This document shows positions 7,791-18,710 of a stretch of DNA of 64,000 nucleotides, piece after piece (the stretch's first letter is position 1; each line of letters begins with the position of its first letter). The notes beneath the pieces were generated by a model that searched no databases, was not told the origin of the DNA, and saw only the letters and a program-made list of their open reading frames with translations. Source of the DNA: Nitritalea halalkaliphila LW7 (GTDB lineage: Bacteria; Bacteroidota; Bacteroidia; Cytophagales; Cyclobacteriaceae); NCBI RefSeq assembly GCF_000265075.1, contig NZ_AJYA01000019.1, forward strand, positions 15 through 64,014, read 5' to 3'. The translations under genes were made by a program, and so were the position numbers.

Positions 7791-8768
7791 TTATACAGCG
7801 GTAGCCGTTTCCGGAGCTGCTGTCCCCTCGGAGGCCTCCTCCTCTTCCGCTTCATCGGCGGAATCGGAAGGGCTGGTAGGGGCCATTTTCTCTCCTTCAG
7901 GCGCTTTCGGGTTAGCCGGCGTAGTGCCCTGTAGGGTCAGCACATAGCTGGATACCTGTTGCATCTGCTCTGGGCTCAGCTGGTCTTCCCAGGGGATCAT
8001 CCCTTTAGCGGGCACGCCATACTTCACCACTTTAAAGACCGCTGCGATGCTGTTTCCGTGGATCCAGTAGTCGTCTGTCAGGTTCGGGCCTACTGTTCCC
8101 CCGCCATCGGCAGCGTGACAGGCGGCGCAGTTTTCGATGAAGAGCGTCTTACCGGCCTGCAACGCTTGTGGGCTGTCGTCATAGATCACCGAATTTTCAT
8201 CTATGCTGCTGAGCAGATTGGCCTTATAGGCTTCGATTTGGATGGCCGCCAGGCGCTTCTCCTCCTCGTATTCCTCCACCTGTGTTTTACCGATGCCCAG
8301 CACCGAGTAGTTCACGAAGTAGGCCACGGCGAAGACGATGGTACCGTAGAAGACGAACTTCAACCAGGGCGGCATGAAGTTGTCCAGCTCCACGATGCCG
8401 TCGTAGCTGTGGTCCAGCATGAGGTCTTGTTCTTCCTCCACAGGCTTCAGCTTGCCGGTCACCCAGCGCTCTTTAAACTGCTGCCACCAGCTCGGGCCGG
8501 TTACAGCAGCGGCGGCGAGGGCCCCACTGGCCAGCATCTCGCGCTTCAGCACGGTGGACAGGAAGCTCATCAGGTAAATCATGAGCACTAAGAGCAGCAG
8601 GATCACCCCCAGCACGGCGCCCAGTAGGATGAGAAGTGTGAGGGAGGAGGCGTCTAAGCTGAGCAGTTCATTCACCCAGGGCATGGAGGAAGTCTGCGCC
8701 ATCGCTCCGGCGGGGGCGCCCAGGAGGCCCGCCAGGAGGAGTGCGGTGTAGTTAGGATTTCGTTTCAT
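7791..8768 (-). CDS. ccoP: cbb3 oxidase subunit III CcoP, single-haem form
   Basis: 325 residues. An N-terminal signal-like segment ends near GAMAQ (about 20-25), then a membrane helix (about 42-70), a soluble loop, the CcoP N-terminal domain (DHSYDGIVELDNFMPPWL) and second helix, then one cytochrome c domain with CAACH around 215 and a distal methionine likely in KGMIPWEDQLSPEQ. Proteobacterial CcoP carries two haems; only one CxxCH is present here. The C-terminus is a low-complexity Ala/Glu/Pro tail. It starts inside the ccoQ end (17-base overlap), which suggests translational coupling. Confidence 0.93.
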   Translation of the reverse strand: MKRNPNYTALLLAGLLGAPAGAMAQTSSMPWVNELLSLDASSLTLLILLGAVLGVILLLLVLMIYLMSFLSTVLKREMLASGALAAAAVTGPSWWQQFKERWVTGKLKPVEEEQDLMLDHSYDGIVELDNFMPPWLKFVFYGTIVFAVAYFVNYSVLGIGKTQVEEYEEEKRLAAIQIEAYKANLLSSIDENSVIYDDSPQALQAGKTLFIENCAACHAADGGGTVGPNLTDDYWIHGNSIAAVFKVVKYGVPAKGMIPWEDQLSPEQMQQVSSYVLTLQGTTPANPKAPEGEKMAPTSPSDSADEAEEEEASEGTAAPETATAV

Positions 8769-8949
8769 GTCGTTCTTGTTTTAGCGCTGGTTCGTCTTCT
8801 AAAGGCATGGCTTTCATTTCATCCACATAGCTTTTATCTACGCGGAGCACCCACCAGAACATCCCCGCAAAGAAGGTCACGAAGATAAGGAGCGAGATAA
8901 TCGGGTAGATTTCGATGTTCTCGATGGATCTTAAGAGTTCTTTATGCAT
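8752..8949 (-). CDS. ccoQ: CcoQ-like small cbb3 oxidase subunit
   Basis: 65 residues from ATG at 8949, with one membrane helix (about 15-32, PIISLLIFVTFFAGMFWWVL) and a charged tail ending KQERHETKS. Size, single helix and place between ccoNO and ccoP fit CcoQ, which stabilises the oxidase complex. Sequence conservation in this subunit is low, so the name rests mainly on position. Confidence 0.75.
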   Translation of the reverse strand: MHKELLRSIENIEIYPIISLLIFVTFFAGMFWWVLRVDKSYVDEMKAMPLEDEPALKQERHETKS

Positions 8950-8960
8950 GGCAGTGGCGG

Positions 8961-11094
8961 TTAAGGGTTTGCGGTAGCTGTGGTTTTCTTGATATCCGTA
9001 CCCAGACGCTGCAAGTAGGCGATCAGGGCCACGATTTCGCTGTCGGCACTCACGGCCACTCCCGAGTTCTCGAGGTTTTTCGTGATGCTTTCGGCTTGCG
9101 CCCAAAGGTCCTCAAGGGCCTGCTCGTCATAGCCGGCTGGGTAAGGAACGCCCAGCTTGGTCATGGTGCGGATCTTGGCTGGCACATCGTCATGCTTCAT
9201 GCTGTTCGTGGCCATCCAGGGGTACGGGGGCATGAGGGAGCCTGGCGACATGCTCGTAGGATCTACCATGTGGTGGTAGTGCCAGCTGTCCGGGTACTTG
9301 CCGCCGACGCGGTGCAGATCTGGCCCGGTACGCTTAGAGCCCCAAAGGAACGGACGGTCGTACACGAACTCTCCTGCTTTCGAGTACTCCCCATAGCGCT
9401 CTGTTTCGGAGCGGAAAGGGCGAATCATCTGCGAGTGGCAGCCCACGCAGCCATGAGAGATGTAGAGGTCACGGCCCTGTAGTTCGAGCGGCGTGTACGG
9501 CTCCACGGTAGCGATGGTCGGCACATTAGACTTGACGAGGATGGTCGGAACGATCTCGATGGCACCCCCGATGAGGATAGCTACGGTAGCCATGACGGTG
9601 AAGAAGACCGGCTTGCGCTCCCAAGCGCGGTGCCAAAACTCACCTTTTTCAGCTTTGTATGGGGCTAAAGCAGGGGCAGCATCGGCCTCCTCTGCTTGGA
9701 ATTCGCCTTGCTTGGCCGTTTTCACCAGGTTCACCACCATGATCACAGCCCCACTGAGGTAGAAGACTCCTCCGATAGCGCGGAGCACATACATGGGCAC
9801 GATCTGGATGACCGTTTGGAGGAAGTTCGGATAGGCCAAGCGACCTGCCTCAGTGAATTCTTTCCACATCAAGCTTTGCGTCAGCGCCGCCACATACATC
9901 GGCAGGGCATAGAATAAAATCCCCAAAGTCCCTAGCCAGAAGTGCGTATTTGCCATTTTCACGGAATACAATTTCGTCTTCCACATGCGCGGCCATAACC
10001 AGTAGAGCATGGAGAAGGTCAAGAAGCCGTTCCAGCCCAGGCCACCGATGTGCACGTGTGCCACGATCCAGTCGGTGTAATGCGCGATGGCGTTCACACT
10101 TTTAAGGGAAAGCAGCGGGCCTCGAAGGTGGCCATCCCGTAGGCAGTCACAGCCACGACCATAAATTTCAGTACAGGATCTACGCGGACCTTATCCCAGG
10201 CACCACGTAGGTCAGCAGGCCGTTTACCATCCCGCCCCATGAAGGCGCGATCAGCATGACCGAGAAGGCTACTCCGAGCACCTGTGCCCACTCTGGCAGC
10301 GCGGTGTAGAGGAGGTGGTGGGGCCCTGCCCAAATGTAAATAAAGATCAGGGACCAGAAGTGCACGATGGAGAGCTTGTAGGAGTACACGGGACGGTTCG
10401 CCGCTTTCGGTAGGAAGTAGTACATCAAGCCGAGAAAGGGCGTGGTCAGGAAGAAGGCCACCGCATTATGTCCATACCACCACTGTACGAGGGCATCCTG
10501 CACCCCAGCATAGGCGGAGTAGCTTTTAAAGAAGGATACCGGCAGGGCCAGGGAGTTAAAGATATGCAGCACCGCCACCGTCACGAAAGAGGCGAGGTAA
10601 AACCAGATCGCTACGTACATGTGTTTCTCGCGACGCTTCACGAGTGTTCCGATCATGTTCGCACCGAAGGCAACCCACACCACCGCGATCGCGATATCGA
10701 TCGGCCACTCGAGCTCAGCGTACTCCTTAGAGGTCGTCAGGCCGAGGGGAAGGGTGATGACGGCAGAGAGGATAATGAGCTGCCAGCCCCAGAAATGAAA
10801 CCAGCTGAGGGTTTTATTCCACATGGGCGCTTTTAAAAGGCGCGGCATCGAGTAATAGATACCGGCGAAGATGGCATTCCCGACGAAGGCGAAAATCACC
10901 GCATTCGTATGCAGTGGACGGATACGCCCGAAGGTCGTGTAGGGATTGCCCAGGTTGGCTTCGGGGAGGAAAAGCTGCGTGGCAGCGATCACCCCGATTA
11001 GCATGCCGGCGAGGCCCCAGAAGATGGTGGCGGCACCGAAATACTTTACGATCTTATTATCGTAACTGAATTTTTCCAGCGTGGCTCCTGACAT
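8961..11094 (-). CDS. ccoNO: Fused cbb3 oxidase subunits I and II, CcoNO (two frameshifts)
   Basis: About 711 residues joining the haem-copper subunit CcoN to the cytochrome c subunit CcoO, an arrangement common in Bacteroidota. The CcoN part shows [36 protein letters not shown] (active-site histidines) and [19 protein letters not shown]. The frame then breaks twice, near 10212 (LLT then LRGAWDKVR) and near 10120 (MATFE then GPLLSLK), each by one missing base, and resumes as [20 protein letters not shown]. The CcoO domain carries [12 protein letters not shown] and a methionine-rich [11 protein letters not shown]. It reduces oxygen to water at the inner membrane with high affinity. Four bases separate it from ccoS. 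Confidence 0.95.
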
Positions 11095-11097
11095 AAT

Positions 11098-11331
11098 TTA
11101 CTTGTGTTTAGTTGATGGTATGCGATTCGATTTGGTTTTTTCTACGGTGGGATGTGCAGCGCCTGCTTCCGAGGCGGCGGGGGCTTTCGGCCCTTTGCCC
11201 TCGAAGAGGATGCGGATGGCCGGGGTATGTGCATCGTCGAACTGCCCGCTTTTCAGGGCCCGAAAGAAGATGTACAGAAAGCCTGCGGCCAGAAGAAGGC
11301 TGATCCCGATCAGCACGAAGATTACTTCCAT
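11098..11331 (-). CDS. ccoS: CcoS cbb3 oxidase maturation protein
   Basis: 77 residues: MEVIFVLIGISLLLAAGFLYIFFRALKSGQFDD, one membrane helix followed by the typical CcoS GQFDD segment, which then reads TPAIRILFE. CcoS is required for cofactor insertion into cbb3 oxidase. It overlaps the ccoI end by ten bases and precedes ccoNO by three bases. The C-terminal 30 residues are an unconserved Ala/Lys-rich tail. Confidence 0.9.
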   Translation of the reverse strand: MEVIFVLIGISLLLAAGFLYIFFRALKSGQFDDAHTPAIRILFEGKGPKAPAASEAGAAHPTVEKTKSNRIPSTKHK

Positions 11332-13789
11332 GAGACAGTGGGTTTAAGGCTAAGACCCTGACGATGTGCCAGGTAATTCGTGGCGAGCGTGGTAAAAAGG
11401 ACCACGGACAAGCTGCTGATGGGCATGAGGATCGCGCAGAACAGCGGGCTGATTAGCCCCTGTACGGCGAAGTACACGCCAAAAGCATTGTAAGTAAAGC
11501 TCAGTCCGAAGCTGGCCTTGATCACGTTTCGGCTTTGGCGGCTGAAGCGAAAGAAGCGGGGCAACTGCTCGAGCATGCTGGCATCTAGGATGGCGTCGCT
11601 GGCGGGAGAGAAGTGGCTGGCCTGATCGGTCAGCGCGATGCCCACATGGGCAGCCTTCAGGGCGCCGGCGTCATTCAGCCCATCGCCTATCATCAGCGCA
11701 TGCTGGCCGGCTGCGCGAAGCTTTTCGAGGTAGTCTAATTTGTCCTGCGGGCTCTGGCGGAAGTTTAGCTGTACTTCTGAGCCGAGGCGCTGAGCCATGC
11801 TGGTACGCTCATGGTCCTGATCGCCGGAGAGCAGGTGCACGGGATAGTCCGCCGACAGGCTGCCGATCATCGCTTCCATCCCCTGGCGCAGTCCGCTGTG
11901 GAGGAGAAAATAGCCGATGATCCGATCGTCCTGCGCGAAAACCACTTGATTTCCGGTGAAGCCCTGGCGGAGTGCCTGTGGCAATCCTGTAAAGCTGGCT
12001 GAGCCGAGGCGGTACATGCTGCCCTTATGTGTGGCGAGCAAGCCTTTTCCCTGGATTTCTTCGCAGGAGTTGAGCGTCGCGGCAGGGCTTTTCTGCAGGT
12101 AGCGGTGCAGCCTGTTGCTGAGCGCATGCGTGGACTGCCCACCATGGCCTTGATAATGCTTTTTTGGCTTTCGCTGAGCGTGGTGCCCGTAAAGCCCACA
12201 TACGCGATACTCGCATGCGCGGGGTCCGTCAGCGTCCCCGTTTTGTCGAAGACCAAGGTATCGATGGCAGCCATCTTTTCGATGACGGGCCATTTTTCAG
12301 GTACAGCTTATTTCTGCCGAAAATGCGGAGGGTATTGCCCAGCGTAAAGGGTGTGGACATGGCCAGCGCGCAGGGACAGGTGATGATCAGCACCGCTGTA
12401 AAGGTCTGCACGGCCAGTCCGGCCTCTCCGCGATAAGCCCAGAAGATGAGGCTCGCCAGCGCGATGAAGAGGACCACGGCGGTAAACTTGCCCGAGATTT
12501 TCGTGGCGAGGGACTCCAGGCTAGGGCTATCTTTTTTGGCGAAAGCCTCCTGGTTCCAAAGGTCCGTCAAGTAGCCTGAGAGGGGCTTTTCTGCACCACT
12601 AAGGTGATGGCCTGGCCTTTTTGGCGACCGCCCGCATAGAGGAGCTCTCCTTTTTTCTTCGCCACAGGCACTTCCTCCCCCGTCACGAAGCTGTAGTCGA
12701 TGTAGGCTTGGCCGTCCAGCAGCAGGCTATCGGCAGGAATCAACTCCTGGTCGCGGATGAGCAGCACATCGCCCACCTCTAATTTGGTGAGGGGCACCAC
12801 CTCCTCGCGGTCTTGCTTCAGGCGGGTGACGGCTACGGGGAAATAGGCCGTATAATCCCGGTCGAAGGAAAGCGTCTCATAGGTCTTGGCTTGGTATAAT
12901 TTGCCCAGCAAAAGGAAAAACAAGAGCCCGCCGAGGGTGTCCATGTAGCCTTCTTGGCCCAGGACGAAGATTTCGTACAAGCTATAGCTAAATAGCGTCA
13001 CGATACCGATGGCGATCGGCACGTCCATGTTTACCTGCCGATTTTTCAGTGACAACCAGGCGGAGCGGTAGTAGTCCGTGGCGGCATAGAAGAAGACCGG
13101 CAGCGCCAGCAACACGTTCAGGTAGTTAAAAAGGCCTTTAAAGCTGTCTCCGAGCAGTGCGGCCTCCGAAAAGTATTCGGGCAGGCTAAAGAACATCATA
13201 TTCCCGAAGCAAAATCCTGCGACGGCGAGCTTGAACAGCAGGGTTTTATCCATGCCTGAGACAGCCTTGCGCTCGACCACATCGGAGAGCTGGATGCGCG
13301 GCTCATAGCCGATGCTGCTGAGCAGGCGAACCAGGTCGCGCAGGTAAGCACTTCGTGCAAAAACTTGATCTGCACCTGTTTTTTCATAAAGTCTACCCGT
13401 CCGGAGATCACGCCACTGTGGAGGCGTTCCAGGTTTTCGAGGAGCCAGATGCAGGAGGCGCAGTGGATCAGTGGGATGGTAAAGGTGATGTGGGTTTCGC
13501 GCTCGTTTTTAAAGTCAATCAGCTTGCCTTCCACCTCGGCATCGAGGAGGTAGTCAAAGCGGTTTTCACGCTCGGAGCGGGATTTCTGGGTGCTGCCCGG
13601 CTGGGCTTCCAGCGCATAGTAGGTACTGCACATATCCGCCTCGCTGAGGACCTGATAGACGAGCTGACATCCCGTGCAGCAAAAGTCTTTTTCTGCATAG
13701 GTCAGGTGTTCCTCCCTGCAGCTCTCCCCGCAGTGGTAGCAGGCAGGCGGCGTGGAAACGCGGGCGGTATGGAGCAGTTCTGGTTTCAT
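11322..13789 (-). CDS. ccoI: Copper-translocating P-type ATPase CcoI/FixI (four frameshifts)
   Basis: About 822 residues. N-terminus: a zinc-finger-like CYHCGESC and FCCTGCQLVYQ (heavy-metal-associated P-type pre-domain), then a degenerate metal-binding domain with HCASCIWLLENL. Core motifs are present in different frames: dephosphorylation motif VTGEEVPV, ion channel TCPCALAMSTP, phosphorylation site DKTGTLTDP and hinge GDGLNDAGALK. Breaks lie near 13345, 12583, 12290 and 12142, each explained by one missing base. CcoI pumps copper for the cbb3 active site. Position just before ccoS and ccoNO supports the name over a general CopA. Four breaks in 2.5 kb with every motif intact point to read errors. 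Confidence 0.92.
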
Positions 13790-13852
13790 AATGGATGCAA
13801 GTTAGGCCGTCGGCAGAGAAAAAAGGTGATGAAAATCAGCTTTTAGCATGAT

Positions 13853-14488
13853 TTAAAGCGCGAGATAGAAGGAGAGGCGGTCGCTCCACTTGCTGCCTTT
13901 ATAGAAGTGAAAGAGCACTTTAGCCAGATCTGCCTGGTAGGCTTTCGTGGTGACGAGCAGGCTGCAGTCTTGCTGCACGGCATAGGACCAAAAGTCCCCG
14001 ATGCGCGTAAAATTGAACTTGATAAAGGAAGTTTCAGCGGTCACCTGGCCGACCTGTTCGATGATGCGCTGCTCCTCACGCTGCTTGGATTTCGGGGTGA
14101 AGCGCGGGGAGATGATGGTCGCCTTACTTTCCGTTAGGTGTGGGCCGAAAAGTTGTAAAAAATTCTCAATAAGGCGCACGGAGGCTTTGGTACCGTCGTA
14201 GTGAAATAAAATATGAGAAAAGGAGAGCTCTTTTTCATAGAGCAGCACCGGCACCTCACAGGGGCTGGCCTCTAAGGCACTGGGGCGCTCCTGACTGTGG
14301 AGCCAGTCGAGCACCTGAGGGAGCTGCGCGGTGTAGAGGGTAGGCTTTTCGAGGACCTCTCCCGTACAAAGCGCCTTATAGGGCATGCCGTTCCGGGTAA
14401 AACCGATCGGAAGCTGGGCGCAGTGATGCGCCGCAATCAGATTTTCCGGAATTTCGAATGTGGCTGTTAATGTGCTGTTTCCCTCCAT
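13853..14488 (-). CDS. Universal-stress-protein-like protein upstream of the cco genes
   Basis: 211 residues from ATG at 14488. An upstream in-frame ATG at 14512 is less likely because it overlaps the -7 promoter-like element at 14510-14517. No membrane helix or signal is seen. LLYEKELSFSHILFHYDGTKASVRLIENFLQLFG resembles the start of a Usp-type nucleotide-binding domain (the D-G-T-K-A-S pattern), but the glycine-rich ATP loop of ATP-binding Usp proteins is not obvious. Usp-like genes often sit beside cbb3 oxidase or FNR-regulated genes. The function is not established and the family assignment is tentative. Confidence 0.5.
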   Translation of the reverse strand: MEGNSTLTATFEIPENLIAAHHCAQLPIGFTRNGMPYKALCTGEVLEKPTLYTAQLPQVLDWLHSQERPSALEASPCEVPVLLYEKELSFSHILFHYDGTKASVRLIENFLQLFGPHLTESKATIISPRFTPKSKQREEQRIIEQVGQVTAETSFIKFNFTRIGDFWSYAVQQDCSLLVTTKAYQADLAKVLFHFYKGSKWSDRLSFYLAL

Positions 14489-14509
14489 AGCTGTAGCGTT
14501 TATTAGGTA

Positions 14510-14517
14510 CAAAGCTA
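14510..14517 (-). promoter_or_regulatory. Bacteroidota -7 element (TAGCTTTG) before the Usp-like gene
   Basis: Minus-strand TAGCTTTG matches TAnnTTTG, 22 bases before the ATG at 14488. No TTTG is seen 19 bases upstream, which fits an activator-dependent promoter; the FNR-like palindrome lies about 55 bases upstream. Confidence 0.45.
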
Positions 14518-14562
14518 CTGCATGGGCAGCATGGGGGGATTGACCTTTTCCCAGCTGGAAAT

Positions 14563-14576
14563 ATGATACATGTCAT
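14563..14576. promoter_or_regulatory. FNR/CRP-like operator before the Usp-cco gene run
   Basis: ATGAT-ACAT-GTCAT is a near-palindrome close to TTGAT-N4-ATCAA. Its centre lies about 66 bases upstream of the likely transcription start set by the TAGCTTTG element, a usual distance for class I activation. The resemblance to 3365-3378 before hemN supports shared control. Confidence 0.45.
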
Positions 14577-14675
14577 GTTTTGGGCGGCATAGCCCAAAAA
14601 CCGCTGTTTAGAAATGGCCTCAGGTACTCGCTTAGGAGGCGCTTGGTGAGCGTAATGCCTTTCGCACGGCTGGCA

Positions 14676-17600
14676 TTAAACGGGCGCTTGCAGGGGGAAA
14701 GAGAGGTAAAAGGTGCTGCCCTCATCCACCTGCGACTCGAACCAAATGCGCCCTCCTGCGGTCTCGACGCCCCTTTTCGCGATGGCCAGCCCCAGTCCAG
14801 AGCCCTCCGACTTGGTACTAAAATTAGGCACGAAAATCTTATCGGCGAGCTCCTCGGGAATGCCCTTGCCGTTATCCCGAATCGAGAGGATCACCTGGCC
14901 CTCCCGGGCAAAGAGTACCAAGTGGATCTCTGGCTGTCGCTCTTCGGGCACGGCCTGAATACCGTTAATGATCAGGTTGCCGATTACCCTTCCGAAAAGT
15001 TGATCATCTCCTAGGATTTGGACTTTCCCTGCAGGCAGTTGGTCTTCAAAGTGCAGGAGGAGGTCTTCGCGGTTTTTAAAGAGTTCGACGGCCTCTGTCA
15101 CGACTTGGCGGAAGTCCATCTGCTCATTTTTCGGCAGGGGCATCTTCGCAAAGGTGCTGAAAGAGGTGGCGATATCGCTTAGGGTATCCACCTGATGAAT
15201 AAGGGTTTGAATGGGCTTTTTAAGCTTTTCGGGATCGTCGAGGTGGCCCATTTGCTGCAGGCGTAGCAGGTGCTGCAGGGTCAGTTTCATGGGGGTCAGG
15301 GGGTTTTTGATTTCGTGGGCCACCTGTTTGGCCATTTCCCTCCAGGCGGACTCTTTCTCGGTGCTGGCTAGGGCCTTTTTCGAGCCTTCGAGCTTAAAGA
15401 GCATGTTGTTATACTCATCGATCAGGAGTCCGATTTCATCACGGCTGGGCCACTGCATGGGTTCATTCGTATCCAGGTCGGTTTCGGAAAGCTTGCTGGT
15501 TAGCATCTTAAAGGGATAAGTGAGACTTTTCGACACGAAGTAGGAAATGATCAGAAAGACGATAAAGATGAGTACGAAGATGTTCAGGATATTGCTAAAC
15601 ACATCAGCGATGAGTGCGTCGAGTTCATTTTCAGACTCAAAGAAGGGGATGGCCATGATGGCGCGAATTTCCTTGTTGTTCGTGGAACGGATGGCGGCAT
15701 ATACGGCTTTGTAGCGCAGCTCGCCGACCCGCTCATCTAGGAGGATGATATTGTTTTGGCCTTCCACTATTTGCGCGATAGCGCGTGGATTCACCCAGGG
15801 CCGCAAGATGCCCTTATCAAAAATATTCGGCTGGGAAGTGGCCAATAGGCTGCCCCTGGGTTCATAGATATTTATTTCGGTACTGGTCAGCAGGGAGAGA
15901 TCTCCTACGGCCTCAGGGAAGTCATCGGGTTCGAGCTCGCCGGCGATTTCCTGCTCCAGGATGGCGGAGAGGTTATTCCCGATGAGATTCGCCCGCTGAA
16001 AATACTGTCTGTTCAGTTCTTCGCGGTAGCTATTCGTCAGCAGGCCGATGATGATCACCGAGATCACGAGCATGGGCACGAAAAAGGCAAAGTTCAGGTA
16101 AAACTGGAGCTTGGTGGAGTAGTTAAAATCCACGCGCCGAATGCCACGTATCGCCAAGTAAAGCAGGATGGAGAGCAGTGTGAGCAGAATATAGGCGATA
16201 AAATAGAACGAGATATCAGCCAAGATGTAGTAAAGGGGATAAAGGGGCGAGCTGACTACCACCAGACGTCCGGGCTCTCCGATGCCGACATGGTGATAGC
16301 CTTTTAGGTTGACCCCCTGTCCGTCTAATCCGCGCATACTGGGCAGGCGCAGCACATCTTCTGCGCGGTAGTTAAACACGCCTACGCTGTAGAGTAGCTC
16401 CTCATCGCTGTACACGGCATAGTCGAAATTACGGCTATTTAGACCCGCGCTGTATTTATCGTCGAGGAGCAGTCTCGGAAACACGGCGCCCGGCAGCACT
16501 TTCATCTGCTTAAGATAGAGTAGCACGGTGCCCAGCAGCTGATTATCGCGGATGATCGGGATAAAGGCCACGTAGGTATTTCCAAAATCCTCCTCTGGGT
16601 TTTTTATAAAATAAAGATCGCGCACCGAAGTCGCGTAATCACTGTTTACGTACTCGCGCTTATAATCGAGTAGCCGCAGGGGGCTCTCGGCATCCAGTAG
16701 GTCATCCCCCGCCACATTAAACAGTCGAATCGTGACTTCATACTGATCGAAGTAGCCACCGATGTGGATTTTTTTAATCTTGCGCACGATGGCCTCATTC
16801 GACTGAAGCGGGTCTGGAAGCACGGTTTTGATAAAGAGGTCTCCGGCTACGCGTTCCTTTACATCGGCCAGCAGGTATTCGGCGAGAATATCGTTTTCTA
16901 CGAGCTGCTGCTGTCCGAAACTGGTTTTGGTCTGCTTATCACTGGCCAGCTGCACCTCATAGGTGGCCACCCCCGTAATTACGGCCCCGATGAGACAGCC
17001 AAAGAAAAAGGTCAAAAAAGTATTCAGTCCGAGGGTGAAGATATTTTCATACAGACGAAAACTGATGATGGAGACCACCAGAATCAAGTGCGCGCTGAAG
17101 ACGAGAACCAGCATCCAGTTGAGGTACAGTAGCACCCCCATCATGGGCAAGCTGTAGAGGAGGAGCACTTGCAGTGCAAAGCGCCTGCCGACCCCCATGT
17201 GCGTCATGATGAGGTTCATCACCAGGATCGAAAACAGCAAATACCCTGCACCTGCTAAGAAAATGATGACTAGGCTGGTCAGCTTAAAGGCATCGAAAGA
17301 GGGAATAGCTAATATATTCAGTTGCCACTGAGCATTTTGGAAAATATTAAGGTAAAGCGAATAAAAAAGGTGCAGCAGCACGCTGGAGAAGATATAAGCA
17401 GCTAAGGTATAGGCCCATGCGGGCTTAGGAAGCAGAAAGCGTCGGATTTTATAGGTGAATTTTTTCCGTGTGATAAAACCGATGACCATCAGCAGCACCA
17501 CGATAGAAGAAACGACGTTTAAAAACAAGTCTCCAAGGCTGGGATTAAAAAAAGAGGAGGCATAAAATGTGGCACTAAAAAAAGTCGAGCTCGAAGTAAT

Positions 17601-18390
17601 CCTGCGGAAAGTGAAAGAAAAGCATAAGCGCCCGCATGGTAAAGAGAAGCATGGCAGTGTAAAAGATGGCCAAAAGCCCTTTTCCTCGTGACCATAGCAT
17701 TTGGATGAAGTCATACCCAATAAGCAGTACGAGGAAAATTAAGGAGAAGAAAAAAATGAGCAGGGTGATGTTTCCTTCATTCAAGTACATAAAGGATGCA
17801 TTTTCTTGGAAGCCTACCGAAAAAAAGTAATCCCCGCTGACCGAACGCACATCGTGGAAACCCGCACGGGAAGTAGCGGCAATAACGATAGGCTGCGAGC
17901 CGAAAATTCGGTTATCAGGCCCTGTATAGAGGTATTGATTTTCGATAGTCCGCTTGTAATAAACAGGAACAGCCTGCAGGAGCCAATAATTTTCCCCACC
18001 TCGTGAGAAACGGCGAAGCTTGGAGAAGTAGCGCCCAAAATTATCCTCTACCAATTGATACTTAACTTGGTTATTCACCAAGGTAAAATCGAGTACCAGG
18101 GTAAAGTCTGACCAAAAAGCCAGCTTTCCCTCTTCGGTATACACTAGAAAGGGATAGGTCGTATCAAAGTTCAATTGGGAAAAACGCAGGCCTTCATCAG
18201 GCTTGCTTCTGAGCAGTAAGTCCACAAAATCCTGGTCGAACTGTGCATCTATTTCCTGAAACTGCGTATTCAGTTGTTCGAAATATGCCTGTTCATCATC
18301 TCGGACGGTTAGGTAAAAGCTTCCCACGAGCAGCAGGAAGCCCATCGATCCTAAGAGCAGAAATAAAAGAAGCCGTCTTTGTTTTAACAT
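14676..18390 (-). CDS. Large NtrY-like membrane sensor histidine kinase (one frameshift)
   Basis: About 1238 residues once the break at the seven-A run 17577-17583 is bridged (one extra A; DYFELDFF continues as SATFYASSFFNPSLG). The N-terminal third has a helix at 8-28, a periplasmic domain and several more helices. A second extracytoplasmic sensor follows, then a membrane pair and a HAMP-like linker (SLTYPFKMLTSKLSETDL). The kinase core shows the H-box HEIKNPLTPMKLTLQHL, the N-box LIINGIQAVP, and the G-boxes DNGKGIPEEL and GSGLGLAIAKRGV. HEIKNPLTP with this layout is typical of NtrY-like kinases. No response regulator is adjacent. The ligand is unknown; closeness to the oxidase genes allows redox or respiratory sensing, but that is inference. 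Confidence 0.85.
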
Positions 18391-18710
18391 AGAACGAAAT
18401 GGAGGATGCTAAAAGCGGTATAGTGTGGTAAAATACGAAAAGAACAGAGAAAGTTAGCTAACCTTACGGGATACTTCGCTTCAGCATAACCCTTCTACTC
18501 CTGTGCCCTCCCCTCTCTCCTAGGGTGATATATCAGGGAGGAGAGGCAGCAAAGCAGGAAATAGGGAGTCCTTTTGGCGGTTTACCTTTTGCGCGTGGCG
18601 CAAAAACCATGCAGAAGAAACAAAAAAAGACGCCTTATGGACGTCTTCTTGTATATAGTCAGTTTAAGCGCTGAGTGCTAATTACTTTTAGCGACATTAC
18701 TCGGAGCTTT
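18391..18710. other. Gap between the kinase and the act/cox operon end
   Basis: 320 bases. It holds the terminator at 18622-18647 and the upstream region of the kinase gene. No open frame of note and no clear TAnnTTTG promoter is seen. Base composition changes here from the GC-rich cco segment to the more AT-rich act/cox segment. Confidence 0.5.
18622..18647 (-). terminator. Terminator of the act/cox operon
   Basis: Hairpin AAGACG (18627-18632) and CGTCTT (18642-18647), followed on the minus strand by a run of seven T. It lies about 65 bases after the last gene of the operon. Confidence 0.6.

Noticed and set aside
11322-13789. ccoI as a pseudogene
   Set aside because: All catalytic motifs survive across four one-base breaks and similar breaks occur in essential genes, so read error is more likely than decay.
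18391-18710. Possible small gene in the gap before the kinase
   Set aside because: No frame of useful length with a start codon and no promoter; the strongest element is the terminator hairpin.
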